In this document: in pieces, positions 46,694 to 54,569 of the stretch
Position numbering within the stretch: the first letter of the stretch is position 1
Layout of the letters: each line of letters starts with the position of its first letter
Assembly (NCBI GenBank): GCA_003339645.1
Contig: QNUV01000021.1
Coordinates: 1,116,001-1,180,000, forward strand
Origin: Microbacterium arborescens
Lineage (GTDB): Bacteria; Actinomycetota; Actinomycetes; Actinomycetales; Microbacteriaceae
Direction: 5' to 3'
DNA: 64,000 nucleotides
Program-made: the position numbers and the translations under genes
Notes under the pieces: model-generated
What the model saw: the letters and a program-made list of their open reading frames with translations, nothing else
What the model was told of the DNA's origin: nothing
The model's database searches: none

Positions 46694-49443
46694 CGGATGC
46701 CGCACCCCGCGCGCTGCCGTTCCCCTACGGGGCGGTGCGACTGAAGCCGACGAGCGCGTTCGCCCCCGCCCATGACCGGATGCTGCGCCTCGCCCGGGTC
46801 TACCCGATCGACCGGCTCCTCGCGGTCTTCCGCGCCGGCGCCGGGCTCGACACCCGCGGGGCGGTGCCGCCGGGCGCGTGGGAGGGCTTCGGTCATCCGG
46901 CGGAGGAGTCGTGGGGCGAGCACGACTATCCCGGTCGTGAGGTCGCGCAGACGGCGAATCTGCTGCGCGGACACTACACGGGCCATTTCCTCTCGATGCT
47001 CGCGCTGGCTGCTGCGGGCGAGGACGACGACGAGCTGCGATCGCGCGTGGACGAGCTCGTGGGCGGGCTCGCCGAGGTGCAGCAGGCGCTCGCCGCCACC
47101 GGACGGTACTCGCACCCGGGCCTTCTCTTCGCCTCGGGCGAGTGGCAGTTCGCGCGGCTCGAGCATCTCGCGCCCTACGGCGAGATCTGGGCGCCGTATT
47201 ACACATGCCACAAGCTCATGGCGGGCCTGCTCGACGCCTACGAGCTCGCCGGCAACGAGCAGGCCCTCGAGGTCGTCACGGGTATGGCGCACTGGATCGC
47301 GGGCCGCCTCGAGAAGCTCGACCACGACCACCGCCAGCGCATGTGGTCGCTCTACATCGCGGGCGAGTTCGGCGGCATGAACGAGACGCTCGTGCGGCTC
47401 AGCGCCGTCGCCGGCGAGCCGCGCTTCCTCGCGGCGGCGCGAGCGTTCGATCAGGCAGACCTGCTCGACGCGGCATCGTCGGGGCGCGACATCCTCGACG
47501 GCATGCACGCCAACCAGCACCTGCCTCAGCTCGTCGGTTACGTGCGCGAGTACGAGCTCACTCGCGAGCGCCGCTACCTCGCCGCCGCGATCGGGGTGTT
47601 CGACCAGATCGTCCCGGGACGCATGTACGCGCACGGCGGCACCGGCGAGAACGAGCTGTGGGGTCCGCCGCGCACGGTCGCGGGCGACATCGGTCGGCGC
47701 AACGCCGAGACCTGCGCGACCTACAACCTCGTCAAGCTCGCCGAGGCGCTGTTCGGTCATACGCTCCAGCCCCGCTTCCTCGATTACGCGGAGCGGGCGC
47801 GGCAGAACCAGATTCTCGGCTCGCGGCGCGCGGTCGACTCCGACGACAGCCCCGAGGTGACGTACATGTTCCCGGTGCACGCCGGTGCGCTGCCCGAGTA
47901 CGACAACGTCGGCACGTGCTGCGGCGGGACCGGGCTCGAGAACCACGTCAGTCATCAGGCTGGGATCTTCTTCCGCGAGACCGGCGCGAAGCCCGCGCTG
48001 TGGGTCGCCCGCTACACGCCCGCCGAGCTGCGCTGGGATGAGCGAGGGATCCGCGTCGACATCGACCAGGAGCATCCCTTCGCAGACCGCGTCACGCTCC
48101 GAGTGCGGACGACCCAGGCCCGCCCGGTGCGGTTGACGATCCACCTGCGCATCCCCGAGTGGGTGGCCGGTTGCGCCGAGGTCGCCGTCGACGGACGCCG
48201 GTTGGAGCTCGACGCGCGCCCGGGCGGTTCCGTCACGATCGACCGTGCTTGGCAGGGCGACGAGAGCATCGAGCTGGCGCTTCCCGCTGCGCTCCGCTCC
48301 GAGCCGACGATCGACGACCCGGAACTGCGCAGCCTGCGCTACGGGCCGCACGTGCTCGTCGCGCGCGACGAGTCGACGACGACGATCGAACGATCATGGA
48401 ACGCGCAGCGGATGCCGGGAGGTGCGACCCGTGCCGACGTCGACGATGTCTCGGCGGCGCTCGCGGCGACCGGCGCGGTTTCGATCGCCGGGCTTCGCCA
48501 CGAACCGGTCTGGAACGGCTCCGACGAGCGGTACCACCTGTATTCGCGAGGCGCAGACCGGACGATCGGGTTCGCCGGCGTCGAGACGGGGGTGCCCGCG
48601 CGGCGGCGCGCCGACGGCACCACACTGGTCGACGACCTGTGGGTCGAGCCCGCGCCGCAGGACGACGCCGAGCTGCTCGACCGGCTCGTCGCGGTGTGCC
48701 GCAGCGGCATGGCGGACTCGCTCGTGAGCGCGTCGGAAGCACGGGCCGTCATCGGCGCCGGGCTCGACGCCGGCCTCGGGATCGGCGCCGAGCCGGCCGT
48801 GACCGTGGATGCCGCGCGTCGCGCGCGGGACGTCGTCAGGGCGTTCAGCACGACCCCGGATGCCGCCATGCCGCCGACCGTCGACATCGGGGTCTCACCC
48901 GCGCCGGCGGCGTCGGGGTGGTTCACCGTCCCTCCCGCCGTCGAGGTGCGGGCCACCGGCGTGGCCGGCGACCGGCTGCGTCTCGAGCTGCGCATCGACG
49001 ACGGCGCCTGGCGCACGGCCGACGGCCCCGTCATCGTCGATCGCGAGGGCCTCGTGCGGCTCGAGGCGCGCGCGATCGACGGGGACGGGCGGTCGAGTAC
49101 CGTGCGGCGCGAACTCGCGATCGACACCCAGCCCCCGCAGAGCGAGGCGCGGGTGAAACAGCTCGGCGCCGCCGTCGAGATCACGCTCGTCGCCACCGAC
49201 GACGTCTCCGGTGTCGACGGCATCCGCTGGGCGGGGGAGGGGACCTTCTGGGCGACGTTCCAGGAAGCCTTCGTCCGCGCCCTCACGGATCGCGAGCAGG
49301 TGATCGAGTTCGCCGCGACGGATCGGGCAGGCAACGAAGAGGCGCGTCACCGACTCACTCTTCCGCCCGCCCCGAAAATGGATACCATTGCAATTGCACT
49401 GACACCGGCGCCTGACATCGCCAGATCGGAGAACGACTCATGA
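46690..49443 (+). CDS. GH127 beta-L-arabinofuranosidase (HypBA1-like)
   Basis: 917 residues. The GH127 (formerly DUF1680) zinc-thiolate site is fully present: Glu340 and Cys342 in NAETCATYN, and Cys410-Cys411 in NVGTCCGGTGLENHVSHQ; HypBA1 of Bifidobacterium has Glu338, Cys340, Cys417, Cys418. Glu320/Glu322 (TGENELWGPP) match the proposed acid/base region. HypBA1 releases arabinose from hydroxyproline-linked beta-arabinobiose. About 250 C-terminal residues are extra, with Ig-like repeats (EITLVATDDVSGVDGIRWAG). No signal peptide, so it acts inside the cell on imported glycopeptides. Its last codons contain an operator for the next gene. Confidence 0.9.
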   Translation: MTDAAPRALPFPYGAVRLKPTSAFAPAHDRMLRLARVYPIDRLLAVFRAGAGLDTRGAVPPGAWEGFGHPAEESWGEHDYPGREVAQTANLLRGHYTGHFLSMLALAAAGEDDDELRSRVDELVGGLAEVQQALAATGRYSHPGLLFASGEWQFARLEHLAPYGEIWAPYYTCHKLMAGLLDAYELAGNEQALEVVTGMAHWIAGRLEKLDHDHRQRMWSLYIAGEFGGMNETLVRLSAVAGEPRFLAAARAFDQADLLDAASSGRDILDGMHANQHLPQLVGYVREYELTRERRYLAAAIGVFDQIVPGRMYAHGGTGENELWGPPRTVAGDIGRRNAETCATYNLVKLAEALFGHTLQPRFLDYAERARQNQILGSRRAVDSDDSPEVTYMFPVHAGALPEYDNVGTCCGGTGLENHVSHQAGIFFRETGAKPALWVARYTPAELRWDERGIRVDIDQEHPFADRVTLRVRTTQARPVRLTIHLRIPEWVAGCAEVAVDGRRLELDARPGGSVTIDRAWQGDESIELALPAALRSEPTIDDPELRSLRYGPHVLVARDESTTTIERSWNAQRMPGGATRADVDDVSAALAATGAVSIAGLRHEPVWNGSDERYHLYSRGADRTIGFAGVETGVPARRRADGTTLVDDLWVEPAPQDDAELLDRLVAVCRSGMADSLVSASEARAVIGAGLDAGLGIGAEPAVTVDAARRARDVVRAFSTTPDAAMPPTVDIGVSPAPAASGWFTVPPAVEVRATGVAGDRLRLELRIDDGAWRTADGPVIVDREGLVRLEARAIDGDGRSSTVRRELAIDTQPPQSEARVKQLGAAVEITLVATDDVSGVDGIRWAGEGTFWATFQEAFVRALTDREQVIEFAATDRAGNEEARHRLTLPPAPKMDTIAIALTPAPDIARSENDS
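49389..49398. promoter_or_regulatory. Second TGCAATTGCA operator
   Basis: Perfect 10-base palindrome, 41 bases before the deaminase gene and inside the last coding part of the GH127 gene. Same core as 38440-38451. It implies a second regulated promoter for the hydroxyproline enzymes. Confidence 0.65.
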
Positions 49444-50342
49444 CCGACCGCAAGCCCTGGCACGGCGTCAACCTCGCGACCACGCTGCCGTTCCGCGACG
49501 ACCTGTCCGTCGACTACGACGCCTACGCCGAGCTCGTGCGCTTCACGACGCAGAACGGCGTGACCGGCATCATCCCCAACGGCTCGCTCGGCGAGTATCA
49601 GACGCTCACCGAGGAGGAGCGCAAGCGTGTCTTCCTCACCGCCGTCGAGGCCGCGCCCGGCGCCGCCGTCATCCCGGGCGTCGGAGCCTACGGCGCTCTC
49701 GAGAGCGTGCGCTTCGCCGAGCACGCCGCCGAGAACGGCGCTCCGGCCGTCATGCTGCTGCCGCCGAACGCCTACCGGGCGAGCGACGACGAGGTCGTCG
49801 ACCACTATCGCCGGGTCGCTGCGGTCGGCCTGCCGATCCTCGCGTACAACAACCCCATCGACACGAAGGTCGACCTGCGTCCCGACCTGCTCGCGCGGCT
49901 GTTCGCCGAGGGGCTCATCGTCTCGGTCAAGGAGTTCTCGGGCGACGTCCGTCACGCCTACGAGATCCGCGAGCTCGCGCCGGGCCTCGACATCTCGATC
50001 GGATCCGACGACGTCGTGTTCGAGCTCGGCCTCAACGGCGCCGTGGGCTGGGTCGCCGGCTACCCCAACGCGATCCCCGCGTCGACGGTCGAGCTCTACA
50101 CGCTCTCGACCTCCGACGACCCGCAGGACTGGGTGCGGGCGCGCGAGATCTACCGCGACCTGCACCCGCTGCTGCGCTGGGACTCCAAGACCTGGTTCGT
50201 CCAGGCGATCAAGCTCTCGCAGCAGGTCGCGGGCGTGCTCACGAGCACGACGACCCGTCCGCCGCGCCTCGCCCTGCCCGACGAGGTGGCCGCGCGTATC
50301 ATCGCCGACACCGAGGCCGTGCTGAGCAAGGGCTACCGCTGA
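49440..50342 (+). CDS. DapA-family lyase, probable Hyp-pathway deaminase
   Basis: 300 residues. Schiff-base Lys164 in IVSVKEFSGD, Tyr136 in ILAYNNPID, and IIPNGSLGEYQTLTEEERKR around residue 45-63, all DHDPS/NAL superfamily features. In this neighbourhood the best reading is delta-1-pyrroline-4-hydroxy-2-carboxylate deaminase, which turns that intermediate into alpha-ketoglutarate semialdehyde and ammonia. True dihydrodipicolinate synthase is unlikely since lysine genes are absent. Overlaps the GH127 stop; the real transcript may start at the operator site just upstream. Confidence 0.88.
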   Translation: MTDRKPWHGVNLATTLPFRDDLSVDYDAYAELVRFTTQNGVTGIIPNGSLGEYQTLTEEERKRVFLTAVEAAPGAAVIPGVGAYGALESVRFAEHAAENGAPAVMLLPPNAYRASDDEVVDHYRRVAAVGLPILAYNNPIDTKVDLRPDLLARLFAEGLIVSVKEFSGDVRHAYEIRELAPGLDISIGSDDVVFELGLNGAVGWVAGYPNAIPASTVELYTLSTSDDPQDWVRAREIYRDLHPLLRWDSKTWFVQAIKLSQQVAGVLTSTTTRPPRLALPDEVAARIIADTEAVLSKGYR

Positions 50343-50400
50343 CCCGCGGCAACCGTCCCCGCTGAACCCGCCCCGCCGCCGACGACCGAAAGGCTCCTTC

Positions 50401-51402
50401 ATGCGCACGAAGCGCGTCTTCCACGCCGTGGACTCCCACACCGAGGGGATGCCCACCCGTGTCATCGTCGGCGGCGTCGGCACCCTGCCCGGGGCCACGA
50501 TGGAGGAGCGACGACAGCGGTTCATGGCCGAGAACGACGGGCTGCGACGCCTGCTCATGAACGAGCCGCGGGGTCACAGCGCGATGAGCGGGGCGATCCT
50601 GCAGCCTCCGACTCGGCCGGATGCCGATGTCGGCGTGCTCTACATCGAGGTGTCGGGATGCCTGCCGATGTGCGGCCACGGCACGATCGGGGTCGCCACC
50701 GTGCTGGTCGAGACCGGCATGGTGCCCGTCGTCGAGCCGGTCACGACGATCCGGCTCGACACCCCCGCGGGGCTCGTCGTCGCCGAGGTGGAGGTGTCGG
50801 ACGGTCACGCCGATCGCGTGACCATCCGCAACGTGCCCTCGTTCGTCGTCGGGCTCGGCCGCTCGGTCGAGGTTCCGGGGTTCGGGCGGGTGCCCTACGA
50901 CCTGGCGTTCGGCGGCAACTTCTACGCGATCGTCCGGCTCGACGACCTCGGGCTGCCGTTCGAGCGTGCCCGCAAGGACGACCTGCTGCGCGCCGGGCTG
51001 GCGATCATGGACGCCGTCGACGAGGCCGACAGCCCCGTGCATCCGGTCGACGGCACCATCCGCGGCTGCCATCACGTCTATCTCGAAGCGCCCGGGTCGA
51101 CCGCTCGGCACTCGCGGCACGCGATGGCCATCCATCCCGGCTGGTTCGACCGGTCGCCGTGCGGCACCGGCACGAGCGCGCGCATGGCGCAGCTCCACGC
51201 CCGGGGCGAGCTCGCGCTGCACACCGACTTCGTCAACGAGTCGTACATCGGCACCGCGTTCACGGGCCGCCTCGTCGAGCAGACCGAGGTAGCCGGCATC
51301 CCCGCCGTGATCCCGACGATCACGGGCCGTGCGTGGGTCACCGGCACGGCGCAGTACATGCTCGACCCGAGCGACCCGTTCCCCGAGGGGTTCGTCCTGT
51401 GA
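50401..51402 (+). CDS. 4-hydroxyproline epimerase (proline racemase family)
   Basis: 333 residues. Both catalytic cysteines are present: Cys91 in PMCGHGTIG and Cys254 in SPCGTGTSAR. This two-Cys form is an epimerase/racemase; the related trans-3-hydroxyproline dehydratases lack one of them. Other matches: VDSHTEGMPTRVI, NEPRGHSAMSGAI, FGGNFYAIVR. It converts trans-4-hydroxy-L-proline to cis-4-hydroxy-D-proline, the first step of the pathway here. CGAAAGG ribosome site before the ATG. Confidence 0.93.
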   Translation: MRTKRVFHAVDSHTEGMPTRVIVGGVGTLPGATMEERRQRFMAENDGLRRLLMNEPRGHSAMSGAILQPPTRPDADVGVLYIEVSGCLPMCGHGTIGVATVLVETGMVPVVEPVTTIRLDTPAGLVVAEVEVSDGHADRVTIRNVPSFVVGLGRSVEVPGFGRVPYDLAFGGNFYAIVRLDDLGLPFERARKDDLLRAGLAIMDAVDEADSPVHPVDGTIRGCHHVYLEAPGSTARHSRHAMAIHPGWFDRSPCGTGTSARMAQLHARGELALHTDFVNESYIGTAFTGRLVEQTEVAGIPAVIPTITGRAWVTGTAQYMLDPSDPFPEGFVL

Positions 51403-52379
51403 GCGCAGCGTCGGCGGGTATCCCCGTCGTCTCGGCGGCCGACATCGAGCGCGCGATGACCCCGCCCGCGGCCGTCGAGGCGATCGACGCGGCGCTGCGA
51501 TCCGGACTCGACGTCGAGGCCGACCACGAGCGCATCTTCGCGCCGCTGTCGGCGGGCGACTTCCTGCTGATGCCGTCGGAGTCACCGGATGCCGTCGGCA
51601 TCAAGGTGGCCACGATCGCGCCCGGGAACACGCGGCTCGGGCTGCCGAAGATCAGCGCCTGGTATCTGGTGTTCGATCGCGCGACCCTGCAGCCCGCGGC
51701 GATCATCGACGGCACGCGACTGACGACGCTGCGGACGCCGGCGGTCACCGCGGTCGCCGTCCGCGGCCTGCTCGCCGCCGACCCACGCGGCGCCCGGCGG
51801 CGGATCGACCGTCTCGCGGTGCTCGGCTCGGGCCCGCAGGCGATCGAGCACGCGACGACGCTCGCGGCGATCCTGCCGGTCGGCGAGGTGACGATCGTCG
51901 GGCGCACGCCCGAGCGGGTCGAGGACGCCGTGGCGATCCTCCGCGACCGCGGTATCGACGCGCGGACGGCGACGCTCGCGGCTGCCCGGGACGCGGATGT
52001 CGTCGTCACGGCGACGTCGTCGAGCACGCCCGTCCTCGACCTGGACGACATCGCCCCGGGCGCCGTCGTCGCCGCCGTCGGGGCTCACGGGCTCGATCAC
52101 CGTGAGCTCGGGTCCGATCTGGTTCGGGCGGCCGACATCGTCGTCGAAGCCCGCGCCTCGGCCGTGCGGGAGAGCGGCAACCTCGCGGGCGCAACGCGCG
52201 GCGGCGAGCCTCTCGCCGAGCCCGCGAACCTCGTCGAGCTCGTCTCGGGCCGCCTGTCACGCCGCCCCGGCGCGCCCGCCGTCTACACCGGCGTCGGCAT
52301 GGCCTGGGAAGACCTCGCCGTCGTGCAGGGGATCATGGAGGTCATGCGGCGGGGGTCCGCATCGGAGGAGACGACATGA
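51399..52379 (+). CDS. Ornithine cyclodeaminase/mu-crystallin family reductase
   Basis: 326 residues from GTG overlapping the epimerase stop. NAD-binding turn AVLGSGPQAIEHATTLAAI near residue 139, VGIKVATIAPGNTRLGLPKI and IIDGTRLTTLRTPAVTAVAV are the family marks. In hydroxyproline loci members act as delta-1-pyrroline-2-carboxylate reductases, forming proline from the product of 3-hydroxyproline or D-proline oxidation. Ornithine cyclodeaminase itself is possible but less likely in this context. Confidence 0.85.
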   Translation: MSAASAGIPVVSAADIERAMTPPAAVEAIDAALRSGLDVEADHERIFAPLSAGDFLLMPSESPDAVGIKVATIAPGNTRLGLPKISAWYLVFDRATLQPAAIIDGTRLTTLRTPAVTAVAVRGLLAADPRGARRRIDRLAVLGSGPQAIEHATTLAAILPVGEVTIVGRTPERVEDAVAILRDRGIDARTATLAAARDADVVVTATSSSTPVLDLDDIAPGAVVAAVGAHGLDHRELGSDLVRAADIVVEARASAVRESGNLAGATRGGEPLAEPANLVELVSGRLSRRPGAPAVYTGVGMAWEDLAVVQGIMEVMRRGSASEETT

Positions 52380-53086
52380 GCACGCCCGAGTTCCGCAACG
52401 TGGTCCGGCTGGACAAGCAGCCCAGCATCCGTTCGACGGTCACGCGCGCGCTTCGCGCCGCCGTCATCAGCGGCGAGCTGCAGCCCGGACGGGTCTACTC
52501 CGCGCCGAGCCTGGGCGAGCAGTTCGGCGTCTCGGCCACGCCCATCCGCGAGGCGATGCTCGACCTCGCCCGCGAGGGGCTCGTCGTCACGATCCCCAAC
52601 CGCGGGTTCCAGATCACGGAGGTCTCCGAGCGCGACCTCCGCGAGGTCACCGAGCTGCGCCTGATGCTCGAGCCGCCCGCCGTCGAGCGTGCCACCCCGC
52701 TCATCCCGGCGTCGGCGCTGCCGGACCTCCGGCGCAAGGCCGCCGACATCGTCGCGGGCGCACAGTCGGGCGACCTGGTCGAATACCTCGCCGCCGACAG
52801 CGACTTCCACCTCGCGCTGCTGCAGTACGCCGGCAACGCCCGGCTCGTCGACCTCGTCGCGGGGCTGCGCTCGCAGACGCGATTGTTCGGACTGGCGAAC
52901 CTCCACGAGCAGGGGCGCCTCGTCGCGTCGGCCCACGAGCACGACCTCATGCTCGATGCGATCGAGGCGGGCGACGCCACGGGCGCCCGTGACCTCGTCC
53001 ACCGCCACATCGAGCACGTGCTCACCGACTGGTCGGGCGAGGCCCCCGCACGCTCGGATGCCGCGGACGGCGGTGTCGGCACGTGA
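52376..53086 (+). CDS. GntR/FCD regulator of the hydroxyproline locus
   Basis: 236 residues. N-terminal winged helix: LRAAVISGELQPGRVYSAPS, LGEQFGVSATPIREAMLDLA, REGLVVTIPNRGFQ. C-terminal FCD domain with metal-site residues: DSDFHLALLQYAGNARLV and later HEHDLMLDAIEAG, DLVHRHIEHV. FadR-subfamily repressors respond to small acids. Encoded in the middle of the operon, it most likely controls the TGCAATTGCA sites at 38440 and 49389. The inducer is unknown, perhaps hydroxyproline or a pathway intermediate. Confidence 0.92.
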   Translation: MSTPEFRNVVRLDKQPSIRSTVTRALRAAVISGELQPGRVYSAPSLGEQFGVSATPIREAMLDLAREGLVVTIPNRGFQITEVSERDLREVTELRLMLEPPAVERATPLIPASALPDLRRKAADIVAGAQSGDLVEYLAADSDFHLALLQYAGNARLVDLVAGLRSQTRLFGLANLHEQGRLVASAHEHDLMLDAIEAGDATGARDLVHRHIEHVLTDWSGEAPARSDAADGGVGT

Positions 53087-54249
53087 CGGATCGCCCCGGG
53101 CGCCCCGACGTCCTCATCATCGGTGCGGGCATCGTCGGCGCCGCGGTCGCCCGAGCGGCGGCCGAGGCCGGGTTCTCGGTGACCGTCGTCGAGCGAGGGA
53201 CCATCGCTGCCGGCACGACGAGCCGGTGCGAGGGCAACCTCCTGGTCTCCGACAAGGAGGTCGGGCCCGAGCTCGAACTCGCGCTCCACTCGCAGCGCAT
53301 CTGGCGCGGCGAACTGGCCGAACACGCGTCCAGGTGGGAGTTCGAGGCCAAGGGCGGGCTCGTCGTCGCGGCGAGCGAGGGCGGCAAGGCGGCCCTCGAC
53401 GCGCTCGCCGAGCACCAGCGCTCGCTCGGCATCCGGGCCGACGACGTGCCCGACATCGCGGCGCTGCACGACATCGAGCCATACCTCAACCCCGCGATGG
53501 CCGGCGGGGTGTACTACCCCGACGACGCTCAGGTTCAGCCCGTCCTCGCCGCGCACCATCTGCTGCGGCTCGCCCGCGACCGGGGAGCCCGGCTGCTGAC
53601 GGGTGTGACGGTCACCGGCATCCGCACCCGCGCCGGTCGCGCTATCGGCATCGACTCCTCGGCGGGCGCGATGGACGCGGGCGTCGTCGTCAACTGCGCC
53701 GGGCCGTGGGCGGGCGAGATCGCCGCGCTCGCCGGGCTCGAGCTGCCCGTCCTGCCGCGGCGCGGCTTCGTGCTGGTGACCGAGCCTGTGCCGGTGACGG
53801 TGCGGCACAAGGTGTACGCGGCCGAGTACGTGCAGAACGTCGCGTCGTCGGACGCGGGGCTCCAGGTCTCGTCGGTCGTCGAGGGAACGCCCAGCGGCAC
53901 GATCCTCATGGGCGCGAGCCGCGAGCGCGTCGGCTTCGACACGTCGTTCTCGGCCGAGGCAGTCGGACGCGTCGCGCGCGCGGGCGCCGAGCTGTTCCCG
54001 GTACTCGCCGACGTGCAGATCCTCCGGACGTACTCGGGCTTCCGGCCGTACTGCCCCGATCATCTGCCGGTCATCGGCCCCGACGCCCGGCTTCCGGGGC
54101 TCTGGCATGCCGCGGGACACGAGGGCGCGGGCATCGGACTCTCCGTCGGCACGGCCGCCCTCATCGTGCAGGCGCTTCGCGGCGAGCCCACCGACCTGCC
54201 GCTCGACGCCTTCCGGCCCGAACGCTTCGCCGAGCGGGTTGCGGCATGA
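53083..54249 (+). CDS. FAD oxidoreductase, D-hydroxyproline dehydrogenase beta
   Basis: 388 residues from GTG. DAO-fold: VLIIGAGIVGAAVARAAAEA at the N-terminus, GVYYPDDAQVQPVLAAHHLL, VVNCAGPWAGEIAALAGLEL, and the C-terminal FAD contact LPGLWHAAGHEGAGIGLSVG. With the next two genes it forms the three-part enzyme known from Pseudomonas that oxidises cis-4-hydroxy-D-proline to the pyrroline. Same arrangement as hydrogen-cyanide synthase HcnABC and glycine/opine oxidases, so the substrate is inferred from neighbours. Confidence 0.87.
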   Translation: MTDRPGRPDVLIIGAGIVGAAVARAAAEAGFSVTVVERGTIAAGTTSRCEGNLLVSDKEVGPELELALHSQRIWRGELAEHASRWEFEAKGGLVVAASEGGKAALDALAEHQRSLGIRADDVPDIAALHDIEPYLNPAMAGGVYYPDDAQVQPVLAAHHLLRLARDRGARLLTGVTVTGIRTRAGRAIGIDSSAGAMDAGVVVNCAGPWAGEIAALAGLELPVLPRRGFVLVTEPVPVTVRHKVYAAEYVQNVASSDAGLQVSSVVEGTPSGTILMGASRERVGFDTSFSAEAVGRVARAGAELFPVLADVQILRTYSGFRPYCPDHLPVIGPDARLPGLWHAAGHEGAGIGLSVGTAALIVQALRGEPTDLPLDAFRPERFAERVAA

Positions 54250-54569
54250 GCGCGGAGATCGCGGGCGACGACACCTTCCGCTTCGACGGTGCACCGGTGC
54301 CGTTCCGCCCCGGCCAGACCATGGGCGGTGCACTCGCGGCATCCGGCGTCGTGTCGTGGCGGGCCTCGCGAGGAAGCGGTGAGCCGCGCGGGCTCTTCTG
54401 CGGGATCGGTGTCTGCTACGACTGCCTGCTGAGCGTCGACGGGCAGCGCTCGCAGCGCGCCTGCGTCACTCCCGCACGTCCCGGCCAGGACGTCCGAAGC
54501 GACGACCCGGACGCACCCCTCGCGCTTCCCGCGCCGTCGTCAGCCGCGCCGGAAGGGGCTGGATCGTGA
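54246..54569 (+). CDS. [2Fe-2S] subunit of the dehydrogenase (gamma)
   Basis: 107 residues. Four cysteines, Cys52, Cys57, Cys60 and Cys73, in the spacing C-x4-C-x2-C-x12-C (FCGIGVCYDC then RAC), the plant-ferredoxin-like cluster of HcnA-type proteins. FRFDGAPVPFRPGQTMGGAL is the start of the beta-grasp. It passes electrons between the two flavoprotein subunits. Overlaps both neighbours. Confidence 0.93.
   Translation: MSAEIAGDDTFRFDGAPVPFRPGQTMGGALAASGVVSWRASRGSGEPRGLFCGIGVCYDCLLSVDGQRSQRACVTPARPGQDVRSDDPDAPLALPAPSSAAPEGAGS

Noticed and set aside
49440-50342. Dihydrodipicolinate synthase of lysine synthesis
   Set aside because: The family is right, but all neighbours belong to hydroxyproline breakdown and no lysine genes are near; deaminase is the better reading.
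50401-51402. trans-3-hydroxyproline dehydratase
   Set aside because: Both catalytic cysteines of the epimerase/racemase type are present; the dehydratases lack one of them.
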